In this document: in pieces, positions 49,522 to 58,810 of the stretch
Position numbering within the stretch: the first letter of the stretch is position 1
Layout of the letters: each line of letters opens with the position of its first letter
From: JALOLV01 sp046295175
GTDB lineage: Bacteria > Bacteroidota > Bacteroidia > Cytophagales > Spirosomataceae
Length of the DNA stretch: 64,000 nt
Assembly: GCA_046295175.1 (NCBI GenBank)
Contig: JBKBNY010000001.1
Span: 372,001-436,000 of the forward strand
Reading direction: 5' to 3'
Program-made: the position numbers and the translations under genes
The notes under the pieces: generated by a model
What the model was told of the DNA's origin: nothing
Databases searched by the model: none
What the model saw: only the letters and a program-made list of their open reading frames with translations

Positions 49522-52017
49522 CTATTTCCTTATAAGCAATAAATCTTTTTGGTCTTGGGCGGGGTTGTATCTATCGCAGATGTAAAGGTCTTTTTTACCA
49601 TCGCCATTTAGGTCGGCCGCAATTACACCCAGAGCATCACGCACATACTTTTTACCAAAAATCTTGATTGTCTCGTCGGTAAAATTCCCTTTTCCATCAT
49701 TGATATAGGCTTTTAGGTATGACCCAAAAACATTGGCAACCACAATATCAATATGTCCATCGGCATTTAAATCTTCAAAAATCGCATCAATCGTGTGGTC
49801 GGTATCTTTGGGTAAGCGTTGGTCGGTTTCGTCAGTAAATTTCCCTTTGCCGTCATTGATAAACAGACGATTTTGAGCATTTTTATTACCTCTAAAATTG
49901 ACATTCGACAAAAATACATCCATATCACCATCGTGGTCAACATCACCAAAGGTTACTTTTCGGGTTTCTAAATTTTCGATTTTAGGCAAATTTGTACTCG
50001 AAATATCCTCAAAAAACCCTTTTCCGTTGTTTCTATAAAGTAAGTTTCCGTCTTCGTTACCAGCCAAAAGGTCGAGGTCTCCGTCGTTGTCAATATCGGC
50101 TAAGGCCAAATCTTGCGTAACTCTTGTGGCTTTGGGCAATCGCGTCTCGTCGGCTTTGAAGACAGCCTTTCCTTGATTGATGTAAACTACATTTTGTCCG
50201 TTATTTCCAAATATCAAATCTTGTTTTTTATCACCATTCAAATCTACCGAAACGACTGCGTTAGCTTCCGAATCTGGTAATTGATTTTCGGCCTTCATAA
50301 AGTAGCCTTTCCCTTTATTGAGGTAGAGTTCATGCTCTTTATCATCCTCTGAGCAGAAAATCAAATCGAGTTTACCGTCTTGGTCAAAATCCTTAATAAC
50401 AACATCCTCTGAGTCATGCACAACTTGCGGTAGTCTATTCACGGATTCATCCGTAAACTTCGCTTTTCCGTCATTGATAAGAATCGTATTTGCCTTAAAT
50501 TCATTGGCCAAAACAATGTCTAAATCACCGTCATCGTCAATATCAGCCGCCTGCACATCCATGCTTGGGCCTTTGGCTCCATCATCAGGCAAGTTATTGC
50601 TGGCATCTTCAAAAATTGGGTTAATAGCTTTTTCGATGGGTTTTTGTAGGGTTTCTTTCATCCAATTGCAGGCGTAATCAAACACTTCGGGATTAAACCG
50701 AGTCGCAGCATATTGGGCATAAGCCTGCGGATTTTTCTGCCATTCGATAAACTCTGCCATTGTACCGATTTTCTCAAAAGTATGCGTAGTTTTCTCAGCC
50801 AGCCAGAACGTCCCTTTTCCGGGATGTTGCGAATTTACGTGCTTTATCAAAGCAATGTTATCGTCCGGGCTATTTGCGTTGAGGTCGCATTCGCCATAAA
50901 TCGCCAAAACATAGTTTTGATAGGCCGAGAGTGCCTTTGCCACATTAAATTCATTGAGTTCTTTAAAAGTACTCATACTTCGACCGCTCGGCCCCAGTTT
51001 TGTCATAGGGTTGTAGTTCAATAAATGCTGCATTGCTTGCATGCCGAGCGGGTCTTTCACAATCTCTTCGACGGGCTTTTTACCATAAAAAAACTCATAA
51101 AAGTAGGGTTTATACTGCTCAAGGGCATCTCTGAGTTCGCCTAAATCTTCGCCCCGCAGTGTAAGCTGTATCAAGAAGGCCTCGCACAAATACTCGGCCC
51201 AAGGTCTAAAGCCAGTTCCGTAAACTACAACCCCACGAGGTTGATATTTCTCGGCCAAAAGCGGTGCCGTTGTGCCGCCCATCGAATGTCCAAAAAGGTA
51301 AATTTTGTCTTTGTCGATTCCTTCCAATTTCAAAAGGTTTTCGTATCCAGCTTTATACATTTCGAGTTCTTCTCTATAACCCATTTCTTCGCACGGTCCA
51401 AATCCTACATTATCGCCCATGTCACCTTTTTCCATTCTGTAAACCGCAAAACCTCGCTCAACCATTGCATCAATCGCCTGTTTGGTTTTATCTAAGGGCT
51501 GCATATTGTCTAAAGAATAACACGGCAATCCTTGCAGAAAGTAAATCGTTCCGAGTGGTTTTGAGTTTTTAGGAGTCTTCAAGATGGTACGAACGTACCC
51601 ACTTTTGTAGGCAAATTCTCCATAAATTACATCGGCAGTCGGAGAAGTTTCACGAGGTCTTTCGACAATCGTACCTTGCAGTTGTATTTCTTTTCCACCT
51701 CTTAGCAATTGTACCTTGATAGATTCATTGGCTCGCAGTTTCTTGGCTTCGGTCGATAAAAGGCTGGGTTTTGAGATAACTGCGTCATTCATTTTCAGAA
51801 TAATGTCGTCTTTCTGAAGTCCAATTGCTGCGGCGGTGGTATTGGGCAAGGCCGAGATAACAATTGCCCCCGACTTATAATTCAGCCTTTTGGCAACCGA
51901 ATCGGGTATGTTTTGGTAATAGTTTACCCCCAAACTGCCTTTACGTTTGATATTTTGAGCAATTAAATTTTGGCCTGCAAAAATGCAAAATACGAATACG
52001 CCAATGAGCCTCCTCAT
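49522..52017 (-). CDS. PDZ - alpha/beta hydrolase - FG-GAP repeat fusion protein
   Basis: The 831-residue exported protein has a signal peptide (cleavage near LIAQ), a PDZ-like domain (about 45-115, SALPNTTAAAIGLQKDDIIL), an alpha/beta hydrolase domain (about 125-450) with FGHSMGGT and a late histidine in KTTHTFE, and a C-terminal array of FG-GAP/VCBS repeats (about 480-825). The repeats carry calcium-loop motifs such as DIDDDGDLDIV, DFDQDGKLDLI and DVDHDGDMDVF. I read it as a secreted hydrolase held on a seven-bladed propeller. No sorting domain is evident at the C terminus. Confidence 0.85.
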   Translation of the reverse strand: MRRLIGVFVFCIFAGQNLIAQNIKRKGSLGVNYYQNIPDSVAKRLNYKSGAIVISALPNTTAAAIGLQKDDIILKMNDAVISKPSLLSTEAKKLRANESIKVQLLRGGKEIQLQGTIVERPRETSPTADVIYGEFAYKSGYVRTILKTPKNSKPLGTIYFLQGLPCYSLDNMQPLDKTKQAIDAMVERGFAVYRMEKGDMGDNVGFGPCEEMGYREELEMYKAGYENLLKLEGIDKDKIYLFGHSMGGTTAPLLAEKYQPRGVVVYGTGFRPWAEYLCEAFLIQLTLRGEDLGELRDALEQYKPYFYEFFYGKKPVEEIVKDPLGMQAMQHLLNYNPMTKLGPSGRSMSTFKELNEFNVAKALSAYQNYVLAIYGECDLNANSPDDNIALIKHVNSQHPGKGTFWLAEKTTHTFEKIGTMAEFIEWQKNPQAYAQYAATRFNPEVFDYACNWMKETLQKPIEKAINPIFEDASNNLPDDGAKGPSMDVQAADIDDDGDLDIVLANEFKANTILINDGKAKFTDESVNRLPQVVHDSEDVVIKDFDQDGKLDLIFCSEDDKEHELYLNKGKGYFMKAENQLPDSEANAVVSVDLNGDKKQDLIFGNNGQNVVYINQGKAVFKADETRLPKATRVTQDLALADIDNDGDLDLLAGNEDGNLLYRNNGKGFFEDISSTNLPKIENLETRKVTFGDVDHDGDMDVFLSNVNFRGNKNAQNRLFINDGKGKFTDETDQRLPKDTDHTIDAIFEDLNADGHIDIVVANVFGSYLKAYINDGKGNFTDETIKIFGKKYVRDALGVIAADLNGDGKKDLYICDRYNPAQDQKDLLLIRK

Positions 52018-52091
52018 GTGTAGAATTAAAGATTGATGAAAAAAAATTGATTTGATTAATGTTGAATTACCAATAAAAACCGATTAGATGC

Positions 52092-52117
52092 CCGTGTCAT
52101 GCTGTTGCATGGCACGG
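52092..52117. repeat. CCGTG-type hairpin
   Basis: CCGTGTCATGC and GCATGGCACGG pair at 10 of 11 positions around a TGTT loop. The core resembles the inner arms of the MITE-like repeats (CCGTGRCACGG), but outer ends are missing. It could serve as terminator for the small ORF upstream on the minus strand. Confidence 0.5.
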
Positions 52118-52155
52118 ATTCATAAGCCTTGGTAAGTTTTCTTAGGGTTGATGAA

Positions 52156-52287
52156 TTAATGCAGAACCTGATACAGCCATTGTCCCGTTGCGTATCCTGC
52201 ACTAAAAATTTTTGTTACACACACAAAAATGAAAATCGGCAAAAAAAACTTAAATAATTTTGTCTGAGTGATTTGTTTGATGTCCAT
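52156..52287 (-). CDS. Small membrane protein ORF (43 aa)
   Basis: An ATG at 52287 opens 43 codons ending TAA at 52156. The product has a charged start (MDIKQITQTKLFK), one membrane segment (FFLPIFIFVCVTKIFSAGYA) and a polar end with TGQWLYQVLH. A helix followed by GYATGQWLY looks like a genuine small membrane protein. It lies between the AraC gene and the fusion hydrolase in a 322-bp spacer and is followed by a hairpin. No family is known to me. Confidence 0.5.
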   Translation of the reverse strand: MDIKQITQTKLFKFFLPIFIFVCVTKIFSAGYATGQWLYQVLH

Positions 52288-52339
52288 AGCTTTATCATTT
52301 TTATTTCAAAAGTACACTATGGCGATACTAAGTAGGTTG

Positions 52340-53221
52340 TCAAAAATTGCTAATTTTAAACGTAGATGGGTTTACTCCCGTGTGTTTTTTGAAAGCCTTG
52401 CTGAATGTCTGTAAATCCGAAAAACCGCAGTTTATGGCAACTTCGTTGATACTCAAGTCTTTGATTTTTAGCATTTTTTGGGCATGATTCATCCTGCATG
52501 AAATCAACATCTGAATTGGCGTTTGCCCGTAACATTTCTTGAATAATCGAATAAAATGGTAGAGAGAAAGCCCCGCTTCATCGGCTAAAACTTGGGCATT
52601 GATTGGGTGAACGAATTCACTTTCGATTATTTTTCGAGTCTTTTCGAGTTTCAGAAATAAGTCTTTTTGGGTCAGTGGTTTGATGGCATCGAGGGCGTTG
52701 ATTTTTTGGTGAATATGAGTAAATTCTAAAATTACGTTTTCGGCAACCTCAAAAAAGAGTTCGTTGGTATCGAGAATTGTATCTTTCTGTTCAAGAAAAT
52801 GCTGGCTTAATTTTTCGAGATAAAAACCAGTCTTCGAGAATCTCGTTGACAAGATTTGTTCAGGCATGGCTTGGCTCAATAAGAAATCAGCCAAATTGGT
52901 ATCGGGTTCGGCGGCATTTGAAGCGATATGACTTGCGGCAACCTGTTGAAGAATCTCGGACGAAAGATTGATACAAATACCCACTACTTTTTGTTTACTC
53001 TCAATCTCTACAAATCCGCAGTTGTTTTCGTTAGTAACCAAAAACTGATTTTCTTTGACGGCATACCGACGATTATTGAAAAGATAGACTTCTTCGCCTC
53101 TCTGGACATACTTCAAAGCAAGTCCCTGAGATTTTACCGGCTCAAAGTATTCGGAAAGCTCAGAGAAAACCAACGAACTACCATCCGAAATCCATTTTTT
53201 AAATCCGTCTTGTTCTCTCAT
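52340..53221 (-). CDS. AraC family transcriptional regulator
   Basis: The 293-residue protein has an N-terminal cupin-like sensor (about 20-120) and the C-terminal AraC double HTH: VLADEAGLSLYHFIRLFKKC, then YGQTPIQML, and INEVAINCGFSDLQTFSKAF followed by GVNPSTF. It should sense a small ligand and regulate neighbouring or distant genes. It lies divergent to the 53471 gene, with a 249-bp spacer that includes two AAATGGTC direct repeats 13 bp apart (53338 and 53351). Confidence 0.92.
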   Translation of the reverse strand: MREQDGFKKWISDGSSLVFSELSEYFEPVKSQGLALKYVQRGEEVYLFNNRRYAVKENQFLVTNENNCGFVEIESKQKVVGICINLSSEILQQVAASHIASNAAEPDTNLADFLLSQAMPEQILSTRFSKTGFYLEKLSQHFLEQKDTILDTNELFFEVAENVILEFTHIHQKINALDAIKPLTQKDLFLKLEKTRKIIESEFVHPINAQVLADEAGLSLYHFIRLFKKCYGQTPIQMLISCRMNHAQKMLKIKDLSINEVAINCGFSDLQTFSKAFKKHTGVNPSTFKISNF

Positions 53222-53377
53222 TTTAGTTTAGGTAAACCCGATTTTCGGTAATAAAAATTCACGATTCGATAAATAATTCAATCTAAACACTAATAAAAAT
53301 ACGTATTCTGGGGCTTTATTCATCGTCGATTAATGATAAATGGTCAATCTAAATGGTCGAAAGATACGATTGGTAGA

Positions 53378-53385
53378 TAAATTTG
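53378..53385 (+). promoter_or_regulatory. -7 promoter element for the 53471 gene
   Basis: TAAATTTG is a perfect TAnnTTTG element, 85 bp before ATG 53471. The AAATGGTC direct repeats at 53338 and 53351 lie 20-40 bp upstream, a sensible place for AraC-type binding. Confidence 0.45.
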
Positions 53386-53470
53386 TAGAAAGTAATACAA
53401 CCTAAAGCACCATCTGGGCGTTTTTATTGAAATAAAGCCTTAACACGATGCCACGATTCGTACTACATTT

Positions 53471-54562
53471 ATGAAAAACATTTTTACGTTACTTTTTTTA
53501 TTGGTCAATATCTCACAAGCATTCGCTTCGTTGAGCGACTCGATTGTGGTGAATATCGGTAATCGTAAACGTTTGATTATTTATGGCGAATCAAAACAAG
53601 ACCTCAAAGATTTCGAAAAGTATGATTTGAATAAGATAATCCGACAGATGAATCTCGAACTCGAAAACATGCCAACAGATGTTAAACGCATGGTTATCAG
53701 AGACTTCGACGGTACTACTTACAACAAACGCACCGAAAAACAGATTAAGCAAGACAGCCTTGCACAGCTTCGCAAAGAACAACAATATACAACCAAGTGG
53801 CAGCATTTTATAAATACCTACTACCTCAATCTGTCGTTTGGGTTATCTTCTGTGAATAAAACTGTGCGAGACACTTACATTAACCGTCCGGATGAACCTT
53901 ACTATTATACTGCCGAGCCTTTCTTTTATCGCCGTGCAAGCTCACCGATGATTGGCATTTCGATACACCGACAAGAGGTAACATTTAGGGGTTATCGCAA
54001 AAAAGTATTTTTCAAATATGGATTAGATTTAAGTTGGCAATTTATCGACCAGCAAATCAAACAACATACCTTTTGGGCAACGCAGCAAAACCCAAGAATT
54101 GCCGCCAAAATTGATACTTTATATACGTTTAGGCCCCGAAGTGACAATAAGGCCTACGACCGAGAGGATTACAACGGCACAAATTCGTCATTGAGAAATA
54201 TTTATTCCCCAACCGACCAATCGCTTTTGTACGCAAACCTTGAACTCATCCCGACGATAAGTTTTTATAATCGGAATAACCTGCAAACCTTCTCTTTTGG
54301 TTTGGGAGGCTACATCGGCACATTACTCACAGGTAGTAGTAAATCGTACGTTTTACGCAAAGATAAGGTTTCACAGAACCTCAATGAGAGTCGTTTTCCG
54401 TACATTACCAAAGATAACCCTTTGCGTTATGGAGTTACGCTCGTGGCGGGCTACAAGATATTTCACGTTTTTCTACAAACCGACATCAATAACATTTTTA
54501 GGAAAGACGACCGCCGTTGGTCGCAGAATCTCACTACCTTTGGGCTTTTATTAGGCAAGTAA
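53471..54562 (+). CDS. Putative outer-membrane protein with coiled N-terminal part
   Basis: The 363-residue protein has a signal peptide (cleavage near FASL). Residues about 20-110 are charged and partly helical (TEKQIKQDSLAQLRKEQQ); from about 115 on, the sequence is a series of amphipathic strands (FINTYYLNLSFGLSSVN, KVFFKYGLDLSWQF, LQTFSFGLGGYIG, VTLVAGYKIFHVFLQTDI) ending in FGLLLGK, as in an outer-membrane barrel. The family is not known to me. It may be controlled by the divergent AraC gene. Confidence 0.65.
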   Translation: MKNIFTLLFLLVNISQAFASLSDSIVVNIGNRKRLIIYGESKQDLKDFEKYDLNKIIRQMNLELENMPTDVKRMVIRDFDGTTYNKRTEKQIKQDSLAQLRKEQQYTTKWQHFINTYYLNLSFGLSSVNKTVRDTYINRPDEPYYYTAEPFFYRRASSPMIGISIHRQEVTFRGYRKKVFFKYGLDLSWQFIDQQIKQHTFWATQQNPRIAAKIDTLYTFRPRSDNKAYDREDYNGTNSSLRNIYSPTDQSLLYANLELIPTISFYNRNNLQTFSFGLGGYIGTLLTGSSKSYVLRKDKVSQNLNESRFPYITKDNPLRYGVTLVAGYKIFHVFLQTDINNIFRKDDRRWSQNLTTFGLLLGK

Positions 54563-54707
54563 GTAATAGTGTCGAATTTCTTGGTTATTCCGAATCTCTC
54601 GAATATCACCCTAAAGCATTGATTATCAATTCTTTATTGCGACAACCTACTATTCGGATAATTCTAAATAATACTACACAGTTGCTTATGTGAATAAGAA
54701 TGCATTT

Positions 54708-55190
54708 ATGCTTTACCTCGGTTTAGGAACAAATATCGGTGATAGATTTCAGAATCTGCAAACGGCTCGCGAGTTGATTAATCAGCAAATGGGGATAATC
54801 GTCAGTGAATCAAGCATTTACGAAACCGCCGCTTGGGGAATAACCGACCAAGCTGCTTTTTTGAATCAAGCCATCGCAATCAAAACCAGACGTTCGCCCG
54901 AGAACCTTCTCAAAATCTTACTACAAATCGAAAGGCAAATGGGACGAATCCGAGAAATCAAATGGGGTCCACGAATTATTGATATTGACATTTTGTATTA
55001 TGGCAATAAAATCATCGACACGGCCGATTTGAAAATCCCGCATCCATTCATCCAAGAACGTAAATTTGTTTTGGCTCCGCTTGCCGAAATCGCACCATCA
55101 TTTATTCATCCCAAATTATTAGAAAACAACTTAGAATTATTGAACAACTGCAACGACAACTCTGATATTCAAGCAATTACAAAAACCTAA
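54708..55190 (+). CDS. folK: HPPK, 7,8-dihydro-6-hydroxymethylpterin pyrophosphokinase
   Basis: From ATG 54708 the protein has 160 residues, the usual size; a GTG at 54690 would add six. It has the HPPK motifs YLGLGTNIGDRFQNL, ETAAWGITDQAAFLNQAIAI and WGPRIIDIDILYY (the two metal-binding aspartates). The enzyme transfers pyrophosphate from ATP to the pterin in folate synthesis, in the cytoplasm. Its 3' end overlaps the convergent AI-2E-like gene by four bases. No other folate gene is near. Confidence 0.95.
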   Translation: MLYLGLGTNIGDRFQNLQTARELINQQMGIIVSESSIYETAAWGITDQAAFLNQAIAIKTRRSPENLLKILLQIERQMGRIREIKWGPRIIDIDILYYGNKIIDTADLKIPHPFIQERKFVLAPLAEIAPSFIHPKLLENNLELLNNCNDNSDIQAITKT

Positions 55191-56278
55191 AACTTCAAGT
55201 CTGGACGTTTTCTCTTGCGTTCGACATCAATGTGGTCGGCATCGCCAATCAGAAACCCAAATGGTTTTGTAGGTTCGTAATTATCAAAAATCACCTTAAT
55301 AATAGCCGTAAGTGGCAACGCCAAAACCAAACCGCTGATTCCCCAAAGATTACCGAAAAGAATCAAAACGATAATCGCCGCCATCGAATTGATACTAACT
55401 TTTGAACCTACGATATACGGTGTGATAAAGTTGCCTTCGAGTAGTTGCACTCCACCAAAAATCGCTGCAACTCCCACAGCATGAATCGGTGATTTGGTTA
55501 TCAAAGCCATCATAATTGGCAAAATAGACCCAATCGCTATACCGATGTAAGGTACAAGCACCAAAACCGCCGCAAAGAAACCAAAGAAAATTGCGTGGTC
55601 GATACCGATTATCCAAAGCCCAATGGTATTCAACGTACCGATGATTCCGACCACAAACACAAGCCCTACAACGTAATCTATCACGACATTTTTGACCTGA
55701 CGCAAAACCACATCAATACGTGGATGGCTCACGCTACTAAACAGTTTATATAAGAAAACTCTTAGAAAATCGCGGTAGAGCAATAGCAAAAAAACGTAGA
55801 GCGGAATCAACGTTAGGTTACCCAAAAAGTTAGTCGTTGTCGAGAGCGTGTTAGTAAACAGATTGCTATTATTTTTCAAGAATTCGGTCAAATACTTCTG
55901 ACCTTCGGCATTTTGTTTGGTTCGGCTAATATGAAAATTTCGTCGGATAAATGTTTGAATATCACGAATCCAAACCTCCGATTTCTCTTGTAACTGCGGC
56001 AAAACCTCTTCTAAACTAATGATTTGGGCATAAATCAAGTAGAAAAACCCTGACAAAACGCCAAGTGTTATGATAATCGTAAGGGTAATCGAAATCCCTC
56101 TCGGAATCCCCCAACGTTCTAATCGTTGAGTCAATGGTAGTAATAAAATCGACAAAAGCACCGAAAAAACCAACGGAACTACTACGTCTTTTAGAATATA
56201 AAGTCCGTAAATAATGATTACCAACGAAATCAAAGTATAAGTAAGGCGAGTATAAAAAGGGGTTTGTCGAGTGTACAT
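55187..56278 (-). CDS. AI-2E/PerM family transporter
   Basis: The 363-residue protein has about seven to eight membrane helices in the pattern of the AI-2 exporter (AI-2E/PerM/YdiK) family: an early pair, a large loop (about 85-150), then VLVLVPYIGIAIGSILPIMM and a final re-entrant PLTAIIKVIF. Members export signals or sodium/protons; the substrate is unsure. The stop codon overlaps folK convergently. It is transcribed away from the NRAMP-like gene. Confidence 0.88.
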   Translation of the reverse strand: MYTRQTPFYTRLTYTLISLVIIIYGLYILKDVVVPLVFSVLLSILLLPLTQRLERWGIPRGISITLTIIITLGVLSGFFYLIYAQIISLEEVLPQLQEKSEVWIRDIQTFIRRNFHISRTKQNAEGQKYLTEFLKNNSNLFTNTLSTTTNFLGNLTLIPLYVFLLLLYRDFLRVFLYKLFSSVSHPRIDVVLRQVKNVVIDYVVGLVFVVGIIGTLNTIGLWIIGIDHAIFFGFFAAVLVLVPYIGIAIGSILPIMMALITKSPIHAVGVAAIFGGVQLLEGNFITPYIVGSKVSINSMAAIIVLILFGNLWGISGLVLALPLTAIIKVIFDNYEPTKPFGFLIGDADHIDVERKRKRPDLKF

Positions 56279-56399
56279 AGGTCTTTGGATTTTTATAAGG
56301 TCAATTTAGTCTTTTAGATAAATGTATCGAAATTTTTGGCTCAAATTGTTGTTATAGCCCAAATTTAGCTAATATTACGCACTTTGTATTTTGATTCGG

Positions 56400-57560
56400 A
56401 TGAAAAAACAAACCTCTACCCTACTCGGTGCTGCATTTTTGATGGCTACCTCGGCGATTGGCCCCGGTTTCTTAACCCAAACAACGGTCTTTACCGAGCA
56501 ACTTTTGGCAAATTTCGGCTTTGTTATTCTGCTTTCGGTGATTCTTGATATTGTTGCCCAATTAAACATTTGGCGTGTCTTGACAGTTAGCAAATTAAGG
56601 GCTCAAGATTTGGCCAATCAGCTGTTTCCGTCATTGGGCTATCTACTGGCTGGACTAATTGTTTTAGGTGGATTGGCCTTCAATATCGGCAATATTGCTG
56701 GGGCGGGTTTGGGTATCAATGTACTTTTGGGCATCGATGTGCAGATTGGAGCCTTGATAAGTGCCGTTTTGGCGATTGGTTTGTTTTTATCGAAAGAAGT
56801 GGGCAAGGCAATGGACACATTCACCAAAATTTTAGGTTTTCTGATGCTGATTCTGATACTTTATGTAGTTTTTGTATCAAAACCACCTATCGCCGAAGCC
56901 TTGCAATACACGATTTTACCACAAAAATTCGATGCTTTGGCAACCATCACGCTTGTTGGCGGAACGGTAGGCGGATACATCACTTTTGCGGGTGCTCACC
57001 GGCTCATTGATGCAGGAATCGTCGGCGAAGAAAACCTACCACAAGTAAACCAAAGTGCCACAACGGGCATTTTGATAACCGCAACCATCAGATTTATGCT
57101 GTTTTTGGCAACACTCGGAGTGGTTTCGGCAGGATTAGCACTCAATAAAGATAATCCGCCGGCATCGGTTTTTCAGTTGGCGGCGGGTGATGTAGGGTTC
57201 AAACTTTTCGGAATCGTCATTTGGGCGGCGGCCATTACATCGGTGGTGGGTGCGGCCTATACTTCGGTATCGTTTTTGAAGACCTTTCATCCGTTTTTTG
57301 AGAAAAACCAATCAAAAATCATCATTGGTTTTATTGTTTTCTCGACAATTATTTTCCTTTTGGTGGGTAAGCCCGTCAAAACTTTGGTAGTTGTGGGTAC
57401 ACTCAACGGATTCATTTTACCGATTGGCCTCGCCATAATCCTGATAGCAAGTACCAAATCTAAACTAATAGGCAGCTACAAACACTCGTTAGCATTAAAA
57501 TTATTAGGGTGGTTTGTTGTACTTTTGATGACGGCAATGGCGGCCAAAGCATTTCTGTAA
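56400..57560 (+). CDS. NRAMP-related transporter (YcsG-like)
   Basis: The start is ATG 56400, nine bases after an in-frame TTG. The 386-residue protein has about ten to eleven membrane helices. The first helix reads TSAIGPGFLTQTTVF where true Nramp metal transporters have DPGN, and the sixth-helix metal motif is GGYITFAGAH rather than a clear MPH. This fits the divergent YcsG-like branch of the NRAMP superfamily, so manganese or iron transport should not be assumed. The gene stands alone. Confidence 0.8.
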   Translation: MKKQTSTLLGAAFLMATSAIGPGFLTQTTVFTEQLLANFGFVILLSVILDIVAQLNIWRVLTVSKLRAQDLANQLFPSLGYLLAGLIVLGGLAFNIGNIAGAGLGINVLLGIDVQIGALISAVLAIGLFLSKEVGKAMDTFTKILGFLMLILILYVVFVSKPPIAEALQYTILPQKFDALATITLVGGTVGGYITFAGAHRLIDAGIVGEENLPQVNQSATTGILITATIRFMLFLATLGVVSAGLALNKDNPPASVFQLAAGDVGFKLFGIVIWAAAITSVVGAAYTSVSFLKTFHPFFEKNQSKIIIGFIVFSTIIFLLVGKPVKTLVVVGTLNGFILPIGLAIILIASTKSKLIGSYKHSLALKLLGWFVVLLMTAMAAKAFL

Positions 57561-57693
57561 TTATCTCATTATCAATAAGTTTAAAAAGTTGAGCCGCAGA
57601 TTACGCCGATTTCGAAACACAGAAAAACGCAGATTTTATAATGCATTATTACACTATAATATCTTGATTATCAATCAATAAGAATACTAAATC

Positions 57694-58392
57694 ATGTCTA
57701 AAGCACAAAAAATCGTTATTACACTGGGGTTATTCTGCTGGTTGGCAATCGGCTGGATGATTTACGTCAATTATTACAAAGAAAAACCAGTTGCTAAACC
57801 CAAACCAGACAATTTTCCAGAGACTGCATTGGCCAACTATCGAGCCGTAAAGGTTCATTCATTGCTCGGCCCAGTCAAAATATACATCAAGCGAGATTCG
57901 GTACACAAAATCTCAATTCATAAATCGTATCATCCATTCAGTAAATACGAAGTCAAAAACGATACACTCAATATTTGGCTCGAAAAAGTGCCACAAGAGC
58001 AACGCAAGCAAGTGCAACGAAGCATTTATTTATTTGTGAAAGAATTAGATTTTCTTGATGTTGAAGCTGGCGAAACCATCATTACGGGTTTTCATGGCGG
58101 AAAAATATCGGCTATCAATCGCAGCGGTTACTTGCGTTTTTGGCGAAATTTCTTCGACGAAATCAAGTTATCTTCGGCTGGTGTTTGCAATTTCAGATTG
58201 GAGCGAGACAATGCCTGTAAAAAACTGGAAGTTTACCTGAGCAATCGTAGCAAACTTACCGCCGATATTCAGATTTTGGATTCTTTCACGCTCGAAGCAG
58301 GAAAAAACGCTGACATTAATATTGCGAACTACAACAAACCGAAACTCAAAAAATTTGTCTGGGATATACCACTCGAAGAAGCCCTAAAATAA
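57694..58392 (+). CDS. Membrane-anchored DUF2807-like protein
   Basis: The 232-residue protein has one membrane helix (about 6-25) and an extracytoplasmic domain made of repeated short strands (VKVHSLLGPVKIYIK, DVEAGETIITGF, LEVYLSNRSKLTADI, LEAGKNADINIANY). The pattern resembles the head-GIN/DUF2807 beta-helix family. Function unknown. It lies 70 bp upstream of the arsR gene and may be independent of it. Confidence 0.55.
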   Translation: MSKAQKIVITLGLFCWLAIGWMIYVNYYKEKPVAKPKPDNFPETALANYRAVKVHSLLGPVKIYIKRDSVHKISIHKSYHPFSKYEVKNDTLNIWLEKVPQEQRKQVQRSIYLFVKELDFLDVEAGETIITGFHGGKISAINRSGYLRFWRNFFDEIKLSSAGVCNFRLERDNACKKLEVYLSNRSKLTADIQILDSFTLEAGKNADINIANYNKPKLKKFVWDIPLEEALK

Positions 58393-58426
58393 TTTTTTTG
58401 TTTTTTTCTTGGTTGAATAAAATATC

Positions 58427-58444
58427 TATCGTAATATTGCGATA
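58427..58444. promoter_or_regulatory. ArsR operator 1
   Basis: TATCGTAATATTGCGATA is an 18-bp palindrome with one mismatched pair, directly before AATATTTG (58445-58452), a one-mismatch -7 element of arsR. Related sequences lie at 58811 and 59298. Confidence 0.75.
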
Positions 58445-58463
58445 AATATTTGATATTAGTTGA

Positions 58464-58784
58464 ATGGGAGTTACAAAAACAGAGGTTTTTACAGCCGAAC
58501 AAAACCGTATAGCTGATTTAGCAAAGGCTTTGGCACATCCTGCCCGAATTGCGATTCTGTCGGTTTTGGCAAAACGAAAAGCCTGTATTTGTAACGATAT
58601 TGTTGAGGAACTTCCACTTTCGCAAGCTACAGTTTCGCAGCACCTCAAAGAACTAAAACGAATTGGCATCATAAAAGGCGAAATCGACCCACCGAGGGTT
58701 TGCTATTGTATCAACGAAGATACTTGGCAAGAAGCCCAAGCGGCATTTGGTAAAATGTTTGCCGATTATTTAAAATGTTGTTGA
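58464..58784 (+). CDS. ArsR family transcriptional repressor
   Basis: The 106-residue protein is a winged-helix ArsR regulator: LAKALAHPARIAILSVLAKR, then ACICNDIVEELPLSQATVSQ and HLKELKRIGIIKGE. The cysteines in ACICND correspond to the alpha-3 metal(loid) site of ArsR (consensus ELCVCDL), and a Cys pair ends the protein (KCC), so it probably senses arsenic or antimony. Operator-like palindromes precede it and the next two genes. Confidence 0.93.
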   Translation: MGVTKTEVFTAEQNRIADLAKALAHPARIAILSVLAKRKACICNDIVEELPLSQATVSQHLKELKRIGIIKGEIDPPRVCYCINEDTWQEAQAAFGKMFADYLKCC

Positions 58785-58810
58785 GCCACGGCTCAATATT
58801 TTTTAAACTT

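Noticed and set aside
57585..57640. GCAGATT-rich stretch (GCCGCAGATTACGCCGATTT) before the 57694 gene
   Set aside because: It looks like a common low-information intergenic sequence; only one imperfect unit pair is present, too little to call a repeat array.
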